Below are positions 47,183 through 55,752 of a stretch of 64,000 bases of DNA, piece by piece; the stretch's first letter is position 1; each line of letters begins with the position of its first letter. The translations under genes were made by a program, and so were the position numbers. Origin of the DNA: Streptomonospora mangrovi (GTDB lineage: Bacteria; Actinomycetota; Actinomycetes; Streptosporangiales; Streptosporangiaceae); contig NZ_JAJAQC010000008.1 in assembly GCF_027604915.1 (NCBI RefSeq), positions 1-64,000 on the forward strand, given 5' to 3'. The notes beneath the pieces were generated by a model. The model saw only the letters and a list, made by a program, of their open reading frames with translations. It ran no database searches and had not been told where the DNA came from.

Positions 47183-48646
47183 TCAGAACTGCTCCGCCGC
47201 GCCCCGCTCCACCAGCGGGTGGACGCCCTTGCGCACGCCGGGCCGCTCGCCGCACAGCCGCGGGGTGGGCAGCAGCTTCTCGGGGTTGGCGATCCCGGCG
47301 GGGTCGAACGCGCCGCGGAACAGGTCCATGGTCTCCAGGTCGGCGGGGCTGAACATCTCGGGCATGTGGCACGCCTTGTCCACTCCCACCCCGTGCTCGC
47401 CGGTGATGGAGCCGCCGTGCTCGATGCACAGGTCCAAAATCGCGCCGGAGACCTCGGCGGCGCGCTCGGCGGCCCCGGGTTCGGCGTCGTCGAACAGCAC
47501 CAGCGGGTGCAGGTTGCCGTCGCCGGCGTGGAAGACGTTGGCCACCCGGATGCCCGACTCCGCCGACAGCTCGGCGATGCGCCGCAGCACCTCCGGCAGC
47601 GAGGTGCGCGGCACCACGCCGTCCTGGACGATGTAGGCGGGGCTGATGCGCCCCACGGCCGCGAACGCCGACTTGCGGCCCTTCCAGATGCGCGCGCGTT
47701 CGGCGGCGTCGGAGGCGGTGCGGATCTCGAAGGCGCCCTCGGCCCGGCACAGCGCCGCGACCTCCTCGAACTGGGCGTCGACGTCGGCGGCGGGGCCGTC
47801 CAGCTCCACGATGAGCACCGCGCCCGCGCCGGCGGGGTAGCCGCAGGCCACGGCCGCCTCGGCGGCCTCGATGGACAGCGCGTCCATCATCTCCACGGCG
47901 GCGGGCAGCACCCCGGCGGCGATGATCGCCGACACCGCCGCCCCGCCGGCGTCCATGGTGGGGAAGGCGGCGAGCAGGGTGCGGACCTTCTGCGGCGCCC
48001 GCAGCAGCCGCACGGTGACCTCGGTGGCGATGCCCAGGGTGCCCTCGGAGCCGATGAAGGCGCCCAGCAGGTCGTAGCCGGGGGCGTCGGCGGCCTTGCC
48101 GCCCAGCCGCACCACCTCGCCGGCGGGGGTGACGACCTCCAGCCCCAGCACGTGGTTGACGGTGAACCCGTACTTCAGGCAGTGCGCGCCGCCGGAGTTC
48201 TCGGCGATGTTGCCGCCCACCGAGCACACCTGCTGGCTGGAGGGGTCGGGCGCGTAGTAGTAGCCGTGCGGCGCCGCCGCGCGGGTGATGTCGAGGTTGG
48301 CCACGCCGGGCTGGACCACGGCCCGCTCGTTGGCGACGTCGATCTCCAGGATCGAGCGCATCCGCGAGGTGACGATCAGGACGCCCTCGGTGTGGGGAAG
48401 CGCGCCGGCCGACAGCCCGGTGCCCGCGCCGCGCGGCACGAACGGCACCCCGTGCTCGGCGCACAGGGACACCACGGCGGCGACCTGGGCGGTGCTGGTG
48501 GGCAGGACGACCACGCCGGGCAGGGCCGCGTGGTAGGTGATGCCGTCGCTCTCGTAGGTGCGGCGGCGGGCGGTGTCGGTGATGACGCCGTCGTCGCCGC
48601 AGACGGCGCGCAGGCGCGGCAGCAGCGCGTGGAGCGGTTCGGGCAC
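47183..48646 (-). CDS. glcD: Glycolate oxidase catalytic FAD subunit GlcD
   Basis: A 487-aa FAD-linked oxidase that converts glycolate (or D-lactate) to glyoxylate (or pyruvate). The FAD-binding PCMH domain shows PTSTAQVAAVVSLCAEHGVP, VPRGAGTGLSAGALP and SVGGNIAENSGGAHCLKYG. The catalytic half ends VFHAGDGNLHPLVLF and GEHGVGVDKACHMPEMFS, standard GlcD/DLD blocks. GTG 48646 has GGAGG eight bases upstream. It lies 140 bases after malate synthase on the same strand. Substrate preference for glycolate rather than D-lactate is inferred from the malate synthase partner and from the presence of GlcE and GlcF. Confidence 0.93.
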   Translation of the reverse strand: MPEPLHALLPRLRAVCGDDGVITDTARRRTYESDGITYHAALPGVVVLPTSTAQVAAVVSLCAEHGVPFVPRGAGTGLSAGALPHTEGVLIVTSRMRSILEIDVANERAVVQPGVANLDITRAAAPHGYYYAPDPSSQQVCSVGGNIAENSGGAHCLKYGFTVNHVLGLEVVTPAGEVVRLGGKAADAPGYDLLGAFIGSEGTLGIATEVTVRLLRAPQKVRTLLAAFPTMDAGGAAVSAIIAAGVLPAAVEMMDALSIEAAEAAVACGYPAGAGAVLIVELDGPAADVDAQFEEVAALCRAEGAFEIRTASDAAERARIWKGRKSAFAAVGRISPAYIVQDGVVPRTSLPEVLRRIAELSAESGIRVANVFHAGDGNLHPLVLFDDAEPGAAERAAEVSGAILDLCIEHGGSITGEHGVGVDKACHMPEMFSPADLETMDLFRGAFDPAGIANPEKLLPTPRLCGERPGVRKGVHPLVERGAAEQF

Positions 48647-48786
48647 GAGGATCGCCTCCCCAGCTCGTCCTAGCCGTACTTTCGCGCACGCGCCCGCCCG
48701 GGGCAAGGGGGAGCGCGGGGGGCGCCGCCGGTGCGCGGGGCAGGGCGCCCCGGCGGCGCGGGTGGAGCGGGTGGAGCGCAGCCGGG

Positions 48787-50391
48787 TCAGGGCATCCGCT
48801 CGTAGGCCGGCAGGGTCAGGAACTCCACGTAGTCGTCGGCCAGCGCGACCTCGGTGAACAGCTCCATGGCGCGCTCGTAGCGGCCGGCGTCGAAGGCGTC
48901 GCCGCTCTGCTCGCGGATGGCGGCCAGCTCCTCGTCGATGAGGCGGGTGACGAGGTCGCGGGTGACCTGGGGGCCGTCGTCCAGGGTGACGCCGTTGTGC
49001 AGCCACTGCCAGATCTGGGAGCGGGAGATCTCGGCGGTGGCGGCGTCCTCCATCAGGTTGTGGATGGCCACCGCGCCGTTGCCGCCCAGCCAGGCCGCGA
49101 GGTACTGGAGGGCGACGTTGATGTTGCCGCGCAGCCCGGCCTCGGTGACGCCGCCCTCGGCGGAGTCCACGGCCAGCAGGTCGCCCGCCTTGACCGCGAC
49201 GTCGTCGCGCTGCCGGTCGAGCTGGTTGGGGCGCTCGCCCAGGACGCCGTCGAAGACCTCGCGGCACACCGGGACCAGGTCGGGGTGGGCCACCCAGGAG
49301 CCGTCGAAGCCGTCGCCGGACTCCCGCGCCTTGTCGTCGCGGACCTTGGCCAGGGCGCGCTCGTTGACCTCGGGGTCGCGGCGGCTGGGGATGAACGCGG
49401 CCATGCCGCCGATGGCGAAGGCGCCGCGCCGGTGGCAGGTGCTCACCAGCAGCTCGGTGTAGGCGCGCATGAACGGCGCGGTCATGGTGACGGCGTTGCG
49501 CTCGGGCAGCAGAAAGCGCCGGCCCCGGGTGCGGTGCACCTTGATGATGCTGAACAGGTAGTCCCAGCGCCCGGCGTTGAGGCCCGCGGAGTGCTCGCGC
49601 AGCTCGTAGAGGATCTCCTCCATCTCGAAGGCGGCCGGGATCGTCTCGATCAGCACGGTGGCGCGGATGGTGCCGCGCGGGATGCCCAGGCGCTCCTGGG
49701 CGGCGACGAAGATGTCGTTCCACAGCCGCGCCTCAAGGTGGCTCTCCATCTTGGGCAGGTAGTAGTAGGGGCCCTTGCCCTTGTCGAGCTGGCGCTGGGC
49801 GCAGTGGAACAGGTAGAGCGCGAAGTCCACGATCGCGCCGGAGGCGCGCTGCCCGTCGACCAGGATGTGCTTCTCGTCCAGGTGCCAGCCGCGCGGGCGC
49901 ACGATGACCGTGGCCAGCTCGGAGTCGTCCTTGAGCGCGTAGGACTTGCCCTCGGGCGTGGTGAAGTCGATGGTGCGGTCCAGCGCGTCGCGCAGGTTGA
50001 GCTGGCCGCCGATCATGTTCTCCCACAGCGGGGTGTTGGCGTCCTCGAAGTCGGCCAGCCACACCTTGGCGCCGGAGTTGAGCGCGTTGACCGTCATCTT
50101 GCGGTCGGTGGGCCCGGTGATCTCGACGCGGCGGTCGGTGATGCCGGGGGCGGGCGGGGCGACGCGCCAGGACGGGTCCTCGCGGATCGCGCGGGTCTCG
50201 GGCAGGAAGTCGAGGTCGGCGCCCGCCGCGATCTCCTCCTGCCGGCGGGCGCGGGCCGCCAGCAGCTCCTGGCGGCGGCCCTCGAACCGGCGGTGCAGGT
50301 CGGCGATCAGGGCCAGCGCGTCGTCGGTGAGGATCTGGTCGAACCGGTCGTGCATGGGGCCGGTGATCTCGACCCCAGGGGTGGCGCCCAT
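48787..50391 (-). CDS. aceB: Malate synthase (AceB, isoform A type)
   Basis: A 534-aa enzyme that condenses glyoxylate with acetyl-CoA to malate. Diagnostic blocks are [58 protein letters not shown] and [19 protein letters not shown]. The catalytic base region ([20 protein letters not shown]) is intact. ATG 50391 has GGAAGG seven bases upstream. It heads the minus-strand set with glcD, glcE and glcF, so glyoxylate from glycolate oxidation is fed directly to malate. No isocitrate lyase is in the window, which favours glycolate or purine-derived glyoxylate over the acetate shunt. Confidence 0.94.
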   Translation of the reverse strand: MGATPGVEITGPMHDRFDQILTDDALALIADLHRRFEGRRQELLAARARRQEEIAAGADLDFLPETRAIREDPSWRVAPPAPGITDRRVEITGPTDRKMTVNALNSGAKVWLADFEDANTPLWENMIGGQLNLRDALDRTIDFTTPEGKSYALKDDSELATVIVRPRGWHLDEKHILVDGQRASGAIVDFALYLFHCAQRQLDKGKGPYYYLPKMESHLEARLWNDIFVAAQERLGIPRGTIRATVLIETIPAAFEMEEILYELREHSAGLNAGRWDYLFSIIKVHRTRGRRFLLPERNAVTMTAPFMRAYTELLVSTCHRRGAFAIGGMAAFIPSRRDPEVNERALAKVRDDKARESGDGFDGSWVAHPDLVPVCREVFDGVLGERPNQLDRQRDDVAVKAGDLLAVDSAEGGVTEAGLRGNINVALQYLAAWLGGNGAVAIHNLMEDAATAEISRSQIWQWLHNGVTLDDGPQVTRDLVTRLIDEELAAIREQSGDAFDAGRYERAMELFTEVALADDYVEFLTLPAYERMP

Positions 50392-50410
50392 AGGAGTACC
50401 TTCCACGAAG

Positions 50411-50440
50411 CGAAATTTACTTCTGTTATGTGGAATTGAC
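50411..50440 (-). promoter_or_regulatory. A+T-rich promoter/operator region of aceB
   Basis: Twenty to fifty bases before the aceB start is the only A+T-rich stretch nearby, with half-sites TTCC and AGAA around ACATAAC on the minus strand. The symmetry is weak, so no regulator is assigned. Confidence 0.35.
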
Positions 50441-50646
50441 GCTACTCGCCGGTCGCGGCAGGGTCAACGGCGCCCCCCGGCCGCAGCGCCGCACCTTTTG
50501 CCCAGGTGGAAAGGTCGCCCGCTTTTTCCGCAGCGCGCCACCGGGAAAAACGCGTGCCCCGGGCAACCCCCGCATGCGACCATCAAGGGGACGGACGGGG
50601 CGGGAACAAGTCACCGCGGTCCCGGCGTTCTCCCAACCGGAGGGAT

Positions 50647-52128
50647 ATGAATACTTTCTTTGACCACGGTCCGACCGACTCCGCCGCCCGCGGCGCCTGG
50701 GACGGGGACCGTGAGTACACCGCCGAGGACCGCGCCGACACCCTGGCCGGTGTCCCCGAGCAGGGCGAACTCGACCTCGCCGAGCGCCACGCGCTGCGCC
50801 GGGTCGAGGGCCTGTCCACTGAGCTGACCGACGTCACCGAGGTCGAGTACCGCTCGCTGCGGCTGGAGCGCGTCGTCCTCATGGGCGTGTGGACCAGCGG
50901 CACCCAGGTCGACGCCGACAACTCCCTGTACGAGCTGAAGCAGCTCGCCGAGACCGCCGGCGCGGCGGTCCTGGAGGGCGTCACCCAGCGGCGCCGCAAG
51001 CCCGACCCCGCCACCTACATCGGCCGCGGCAAGGCCGACGAACTCCGCGAGATCGTCGAGAGCACCGGCGCCGACACTGTCATCTGCGACGGCGAACTCG
51101 CGCCCAGCCAGCTCCGCCAGCTCGAGGACGTCGTCAAGGTCAAGGTCATCGACCGCACCGCGCTGATCCTCGACATCTTCGCCCAGCACGCGCGCAGCCG
51201 CGAGGGCAAGGCCCAGGTCGAGCTGGCCCAGCTCAGCTACCTGCTGCCGCGCCTGCGCGGGTGGGGTTCGGCGCTGTCCCGGCAGGGCGGCGGCCGCGCC
51301 GGCGGCGGCAACGGCGGTGTGGGCCTGCGCGGCCCCGGTGAGACCAAGATCGAGACCGACCGGCGGCGCATCAACGCCCGCATGGCCAAGCTCCGCCGCC
51401 AGCTCGCGCACATGTCCACCACCCGCGAGGTCCAGCGCGACCAGCGCCAGGTCCGCCAGGTGCCGGCGGTGTCGATCGCCGGCTACACCAACGCCGGCAA
51501 GTCCAGCCTGCTCAACCGGTTGACCAACGCCGGGGTGCTGGTCGAGGACGCCCTGTTCGCCACGCTCGACCCCACGGTCCGCCAGGCGCGCACGCCCGAC
51601 GGCCGGTCCTTCACGCTCAGCGACACGGTCGGGTTCGTGCGGCACCTGCCGCACCAGCTCGTCGAGGCGTTCCGCTCCACCCTGGAGGAGGTCGCCGACT
51701 CCGACCTCATCCTGCACGTGGTCGACGCCTCCCACCCCGACCCCGAGCAGCAGCTCAGCGCGGTGCGCGAGGTCTTCGCCGAGATCGGCGCGCAGGACGT
51801 GCCCGAACTCGTCGTGCTGAACAAGACCGACGCGGCCGACCCGCTGGTGCTCAAGCAGCTCAAGGCCAAGGAGCCGCAGGCGGTCGAGGTGTCGGCGCGC
51901 ACCGGCGAGGGCGTCGACGACCTCGTGGCGGCCGTGGCCGCCGCGCTGCCCACCCTCGACCGCGAGGTCCGCGTGGTCCTGCCCTACGAACGCGGCGACC
52001 TGGTGTCCCGGGTGCACGCCGAGGGCCGGATCGTCGACGAAGACCACACCGGCGAGGGCACGCGGCTGCACGCCTGGGTGCCCGAGCTTCTGGCGGGCAA
52101 GCTGGAGGAGTACGCGGTCGTCGGCTAG
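50647..52128 (+). CDS. hflX: Ribosome-associated GTPase HflX
   Basis: A 493-aa GTPase that splits or rescues 70S ribosomes under stress. The N-terminal HflX domain contains LERVVLMGVWTSGTQVDADN, ATYIGRGKADEL and ELAQLSYLLPRLRGWG. The Gly-rich loop GGVGLRGPGETKIETDRR leads into the GTPase with G1 GYTNAGKSSL, G3 DTVGF and G4 NKTD. The length is typical of actinobacterial HflX. GGAGGG ends only two bases before ATG 50647, unusually close spacing. Divergent from aceB and followed by a strong hairpin. Confidence 0.94.
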   Translation: MNTFFDHGPTDSAARGAWDGDREYTAEDRADTLAGVPEQGELDLAERHALRRVEGLSTELTDVTEVEYRSLRLERVVLMGVWTSGTQVDADNSLYELKQLAETAGAAVLEGVTQRRRKPDPATYIGRGKADELREIVESTGADTVICDGELAPSQLRQLEDVVKVKVIDRTALILDIFAQHARSREGKAQVELAQLSYLLPRLRGWGSALSRQGGGRAGGGNGGVGLRGPGETKIETDRRRINARMAKLRRQLAHMSTTREVQRDQRQVRQVPAVSIAGYTNAGKSSLLNRLTNAGVLVEDALFATLDPTVRQARTPDGRSFTLSDTVGFVRHLPHQLVEAFRSTLEEVADSDLILHVVDASHPDPEQQLSAVREVFAEIGAQDVPELVVLNKTDAADPLVLKQLKAKEPQAVEVSARTGEGVDDLVAAVAAALPTLDREVRVVLPYERGDLVSRVHAEGRIVDEDHTGEGTRLHAWVPELLAGKLEEYAVVG

Positions 52129-52177
52129 CCTCCGCGCGCCCCGAGGGTAACGGAGCGGTCACAGGCCGGATATGCTA

Positions 52178-52205
52178 CGGCGGAACCCCGGACGGGGTTC
52201 CGCCG
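52178..52205 (+). terminator. Terminator after hflX
   Basis: A perfect 12-bp stem, CGGCGGAACCCC (52178-52189) with GGGGTTCCGCCG (52194-52205), has a 4-nt loop GGAC and is followed by TTGTCGTGTG, a weak T-tract. Confidence 0.72.
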
Positions 52206-52448
52206 TTGTCGTGTGCAGAGCCTGAATTGGAGCGGGATTGCAGAGGGGAGAGGTGTACACGGCGTCGGAGGATGAACTACGGTTTTGAACCACTGGTTCG
52301 AGACCCGTGAGTTGCCCGCCTCCCCGGCCGCACCACCCCTCCCCCCAGCCAGACCCAGTCGAGAACGAGGTCGCCTATGTCTACTCGCGTGTTCCGCCCC
52401 GCATCCGCGATCCGGCGGCCATGACTACTGGGGCGGGCCGGTGAGACG
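52206..52448 (+). other. Leader region of the HutI-like gene with two tiny reading frames
   Basis: No normal gene is present. Two short frames have ribosome-site-like sequences: ATG 52272 to TGA 52310 (12 codons, MNYGFEPLVRDP, GGAGG abutting the ATG) and ATG 52377 to TGA 52424 (15 codons, MSTRVFRPASAIRRP, AACGAGG upstream). They could be leader peptides, but nothing beyond position supports this. GGTTCGAGACC resembles a tRNA T-arm, but no tRNA cloverleaf could be drawn. Confidence 0.3.
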
Positions 52449-53657
52449 ATGACCGTACGACTGCTGACGAACATCGGGCGGCTGTGGACCGGCACCGATC
52501 TCCTCAGTAACGCCGCCATGCTGGTGCACCACGACCGCATCGCGTGGGTGGGTCCGGCGGCCGACCTCCCGCAGAGCCTGCCCGGTGTCATCAACGACAT
52601 CGTGGACGTGGACGAGGTCGACAACATCGGCGGCGGCCTGGTCACCCCCGGGCTGATCGACGCCCACTGCCACCCGGTGTACGCGGGCAACCGCTACGCC
52701 GAGATCGCCATGCGCGCCGGCGGCGCCTCCAAGTCCGAGATCACCGGCGCGGGCGGCGGGGTGGCCTCCACCGTCACCGTGACCCGCGGCACCGATCCCT
52801 GGACCCTGTGCAACGCGGTGCGCGAGCGGCTGCGGCACTGGGTGCTGTCGGGCTGCACCACGGTCGAGGCCAAGACCGGCTACCACCTCACCCGCGACGG
52901 CGAACTCGCCGACGTCCGGCTGCTGCGCGCCCTGGAGGAGGAGCCCGGCATGCCCCGGCTCCAGGTCACCTTCTTCGCCGCCCACGCGGTCCCGCCGGAG
53001 TACTTCGGCCGTCCGCACGACTACGTCGACGCGGTGTGCTCCTGGCTGAGCGACGCCGCGCAGGCCGGCGCGCACGGGGTGGACGTCTACTGCGACAACC
53101 AGCAGTTCACCACCGACGACGCCGCCCGGCTGCTGTCGGCGGCGCGGGCGGCCGGACTGCGCACCCACATGCACGCCTGCGCCAAGCCCCGGCACGGCGC
53201 GGTGCGCATGGCCGCCGACATGCAGTGCTCCTCGGTGGACCTGCTGCACGACACCGACGAGGACGACGTCCTGGCCCTGGCCAAGACCTCCACCCCGGTG
53301 GTGGTCTGCCCCACCACCTCGCTGCACGAGCGCCGCACCCCGCCGGTGCGCGCGCTGCTGGACCACGGCGTGCCGGTGGGGCTGGGCACCGACCACAACC
53401 CCGGGCAGTCGGGCACCATGTCGCTGCCGCTGGCGATCTCCATGGCCGTGTCCATGTTCAACATGAGCGTGCTGGAGGCGCTGCGGGCCGCCACGGTCGG
53501 CGGGGCGTTCGCGCTGGGGCTGACCGACCGCGGCCTGCTGGCGCCCGGCCACTACGCCGACATCGTGCAGTGGGACGCCGACCACGAGGGCGCGTTCGCC
53601 TGGTCCTACGGCCTCAACACGCTGCGCGTGTGGCGCGGCGGCGAGACCATCCGCTAA
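52449..53657 (+). CDS. hutI: Imidazolonepropionase-like amidohydrolase (HutI type)
   Basis: A 402-aa metal-dependent amidohydrolase. The metal-binding start GLVTPGLIDAHCHPVYAGNR, the central HMHACAKPRHG and the late GLGTDHNPGQSGTMSLPLAI fit imidazolonepropionase, which opens the imidazolone ring in histidine breakdown to formiminoglutamate. YAEIAMRAGGASKSEITGAGGG is close to the HutI substrate loop. GGTGAG precedes ATG 52449. No other hut gene is nearby, so membership of a histidine pathway rests on homology alone; a related cyclic-amide hydrolase is the alternative. Confidence 0.82.
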   Translation: MTVRLLTNIGRLWTGTDLLSNAAMLVHHDRIAWVGPAADLPQSLPGVINDIVDVDEVDNIGGGLVTPGLIDAHCHPVYAGNRYAEIAMRAGGASKSEITGAGGGVASTVTVTRGTDPWTLCNAVRERLRHWVLSGCTTVEAKTGYHLTRDGELADVRLLRALEEEPGMPRLQVTFFAAHAVPPEYFGRPHDYVDAVCSWLSDAAQAGAHGVDVYCDNQQFTTDDAARLLSAARAAGLRTHMHACAKPRHGAVRMAADMQCSSVDLLHDTDEDDVLALAKTSTPVVVCPTTSLHERRTPPVRALLDHGVPVGLGTDHNPGQSGTMSLPLAISMAVSMFNMSVLEALRAATVGGAFALGLTDRGLLAPGHYADIVQWDADHEGAFAWSYGLNTLRVWRGGETIR

Positions 53658-53731
53658 AGGCCGGCCGGTCGGCCCTGAGCGGCCGGCCCGCCGGGTTGCC
53701 GCGCGTCCCCGGCGCGCGGGGAGCACACCGC

Positions 53732-53766
53732 CGGCCGCCCCGGGCCTTCGCGGTCCGGGGCGGCCG
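53732..53766. terminator. Bidirectional hairpin between the HutI-like and dehydrogenase genes
   Basis: CGGCCGCCCCGG (53732-53743) pairs perfectly over 12 bp with CCGGGGCGGCCG (53755-53766) across an 11-nt loop, between convergent genes. A second inverted pair of GGCCGGCC blocks lies near 53660-53690. Confidence 0.65.
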
Positions 53767-53884
53767 ACGTGTGTGCGGCCGCCGCTGCGGCGGAGCGGCC
53801 GGAGGCGGGCGGGCCGGGCGGGTCGCGTGGGTGCGGATCCAGGTGGGGGCGGGCCGCGCGGGCGCGGGCGGTGGAGGCCGCGGG

Positions 53885-54985
53885 TCAGGACTCCGCGCCG
53901 AGCAGCACGACCTTGCCGACCACCGTCTTGGACTCCGCCAGCTCCACCGCCGCCGCGGCCTCGGCCAGCGGCAGGCGCGCGGCGACCCGCGCGGTGAGCG
54001 TGCCCTCGGCGAGCAGCGCGAACACGGCGCCGAGGTCGTCGCGCAGGCGCGCGCGGAAGCGGTCGCGGTCGCGGCTGCCCGACCAGACGTTGAAGAAGTG
54101 CGCCCGGCGGCCGTTGGGCAGCGCGTTCCACACGGCCAGCCGCAGCAGGAGCGCGAGCACGGGCAGGCGCGAGGACCCGGCGACGTCGCGGGTGGCGGCC
54201 GTGCCGTAGGAGACCAGCGTGCCGCCCCGGTTCAGCAGGCGGAACGAGTCCACGATCCCGGGGCCGCCGACGTGGTCGAAGACGGCGTCGATCCCCTCGG
54301 GGGCGAGGGCGCGCACGCGCGCGGGCAGGTCGGGGTCGCGGTAGTCGACGGGTTCGGCGCCCAGCGCCCGCACGGCGTCGTGGTGGCGCGGTGCGGCGGT
54401 GCCGATCACCCGGGCGCCCGCGTGGCGGGCCAGTTGCACCAGCGTGGTGCCCACCCCGCCGTTGGCGCCGTGGACGAGCACGGTCTGGCCCGCGCGGACG
54501 CGGGCGAGGCCGTGCAGCATGCGCCAGGCGGTGATGCCGCTGACGACCAGGGTCTCGGCCTCGGCCGGGTCCACGCCGTCGGGCACCGGCACCAGGTCGG
54601 CGGCGGGCAGGACGACGCGGCTGGCCCAGCCGCCGGTCTTGGTCATGGCGGCGTAGCGGCGCCCCACCATGGCGGGGTCGACGCCGGGGCCGACCCGGGC
54701 GACGGTGCCCACGAGGTCGTAGCCCGGCACGAAGGGGAAGGGCGGCTGGTCGTAGTACTTGCCCCGGCGCATCTGCTGCTCGGCGAAGGAGACGCCGGTG
54801 GCCTCGACCTCCACCACCGCCTCGCCGGCGGCGGGCGGCGGCAGGTCCCGCCGGCGGACCTGGAGCCCGGCGGGCTCGACGATGCCCGGCAGGACGACCT
54901 CGACGGCTTCGGAGGTGCGGTCCCGGGGTGCGGGGCGGGGGTTGGCGGCGGTCTCGGCGGCGGGGGTGTGCTCGGTGCGGTCCAT
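53885..54985 (-). CDS. Zinc-independent quinone/enone reductase-like dehydrogenase
   Basis: A 366-aa medium-chain reductase. The catalytic GroES-like domain contains FVPGYDLVGTVARVGPGVD, and the cofactor domain contains VLVHGANGGVGTTLVQLARH, pointing to NADPH. The zinc-ligand cysteines of alcohol dehydrogenase are lacking. The middle stretch LLLRLAVWNALPNGRRAHFF is more hydrophobic than usual. GGGAG precedes ATG 54985. It has its own copy of the TetR operator just upstream (55024-55039), so it is a direct target of the adjacent TetR protein. Likely reduces a quinone, enone or aldehyde; the true substrate is unknown. Confidence 0.88.
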   Translation of the reverse strand: MDRTEHTPAAETAANPRPAPRDRTSEAVEVVLPGIVEPAGLQVRRRDLPPPAAGEAVVEVEATGVSFAEQQMRRGKYYDQPPFPFVPGYDLVGTVARVGPGVDPAMVGRRYAAMTKTGGWASRVVLPAADLVPVPDGVDPAEAETLVVSGITAWRMLHGLARVRAGQTVLVHGANGGVGTTLVQLARHAGARVIGTAAPRHHDAVRALGAEPVDYRDPDLPARVRALAPEGIDAVFDHVGGPGIVDSFRLLNRGGTLVSYGTAATRDVAGSSRLPVLALLLRLAVWNALPNGRRAHFFNVWSGSRDRDRFRARLRDDLGAVFALLAEGTLTARVAARLPLAEAAAAVELAESKTVVGKVVLLGAES

Positions 54986-55023
54986 GGTGGCTCCCTTGGA
55001 AGGGTCGTATGTCGAACTTGTTA

Positions 55024-55039
55024 GTGAGTAGTCAGTCAC
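55024..55039. promoter_or_regulatory. TetR operator copy upstream of the dehydrogenase
   Basis: GTGAGT-AGTC-AGTCAC repeats the symmetry and spacing of the site before the tetR gene (GTGAGT-N4-ACTCAC) with one mismatched pair. It lies 39-54 bases before the dehydrogenase start. Confidence 0.72.
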
Positions 55040-55158
55040 TTGAAACGGGTGACAAAACCGCCTCGTGCGGCGAAGGCGTGACCGGCCGCAGGCGCGGGCG
55101 CCGACCCGGTCCGGCGGGGTGTCCGGTGGCGCCGGCGCCCGGGGGCGGGCGGGGCGGG

Positions 55159-55752
55159 TCAGGCGGAGGGGGCGTCCCGAGGCGGGGCGGGAACGTGGCG
55201 CATGCCCTTGGTGAGGGTGCGCGCCCAGGTCTCGTCCACGGAGTCGAGGTCCATGGCCACGATCAGGTGGCACAACTGGCCCATGGCCATGAAGTGCTGG
55301 ACCTGGTCGCGGTTGGCGCCCGAGAGGGCGTAGGCCAGGGACACCACCGAGGCGTAGCCGCGCCGCATGGCCGCCAGCACCTCGGGGACGTCGGCCACGC
55401 TCTGGGCGTGGACCTGCATCATGAGCAGGTCGCGGTCGGCGATGAGGTCGGCGTAGGCGTCGCCCATGGCCTCCAGCACCTCGGCCGGGGAGCCGCCGTC
55501 GCCCGCCTTGCGGGCGCCCTCGCGCAGGGCGTCCTCGATGCGGGCGTAGCACCGCTCCAGCGCCGCGACGAACAGGCCCAGCTTCCCCTCGAACAGGCGG
55601 AAGACGTACGCCTGGGAGATCCCGGCGGCGGCCGCGACATCGGCCACCGGGGTGGCGTGGTACCCGTTCTTCGCGAAGACGGCCACGGCCCGGTCGATCA
55701 CCACGGCGCGGCGGGCTTCGGCGGTCGAGCGCGCGGGTTCGGTGCTTTCCAT
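55159..55752 (-). CDS. TetR-family regulator of the adjacent dehydrogenase
   Basis: A 197-aa TetR protein. The HTH lies at about residues 15-60 (AVVIDRAVAVFAKNGYHATP, AAAAGISQAYVFRLFEGKLG), and the C-terminal helices form an unassigned ligand pocket. ATG 55752 is separated by three bases from a perfect palindrome, so it is autoregulated. The dehydrogenase 170 bases downstream on the same strand carries a second copy of the site, so this protein is very probably its repressor. Ligand unknown. Confidence 0.9.
   Translation of the reverse strand: MESTEPARSTAEARRAVVIDRAVAVFAKNGYHATPVADVAAAAGISQAYVFRLFEGKLGLFVAALERCYARIEDALREGARKAGDGGSPAEVLEAMGDAYADLIADRDLLMMQVHAQSVADVPEVLAAMRRGYASVVSLAYALSGANRDQVQHFMAMGQLCHLIVAMDLDSVDETWARTLTKGMRHVPAPPRDAPSA

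Noticed and set aside
52272-52310. tRNA-like segment (GGTTCGAGACC resembling a T-arm)
   Set aside because: No acceptor stem, D-arm or anticodon arm with correct spacing could be found around it.
53706-53726. Lone CRISPR-repeat-like sequence (TCCCCGGCGCGCGGGGAGCAC) downstream of the HutI-like gene
   Set aside because: It lacks one base of the 14.9-kb repeat hairpin, has no second copy or spacer, and any GC hairpin ending GGGGAGCAC would look alike. It is more likely part of the terminator region.
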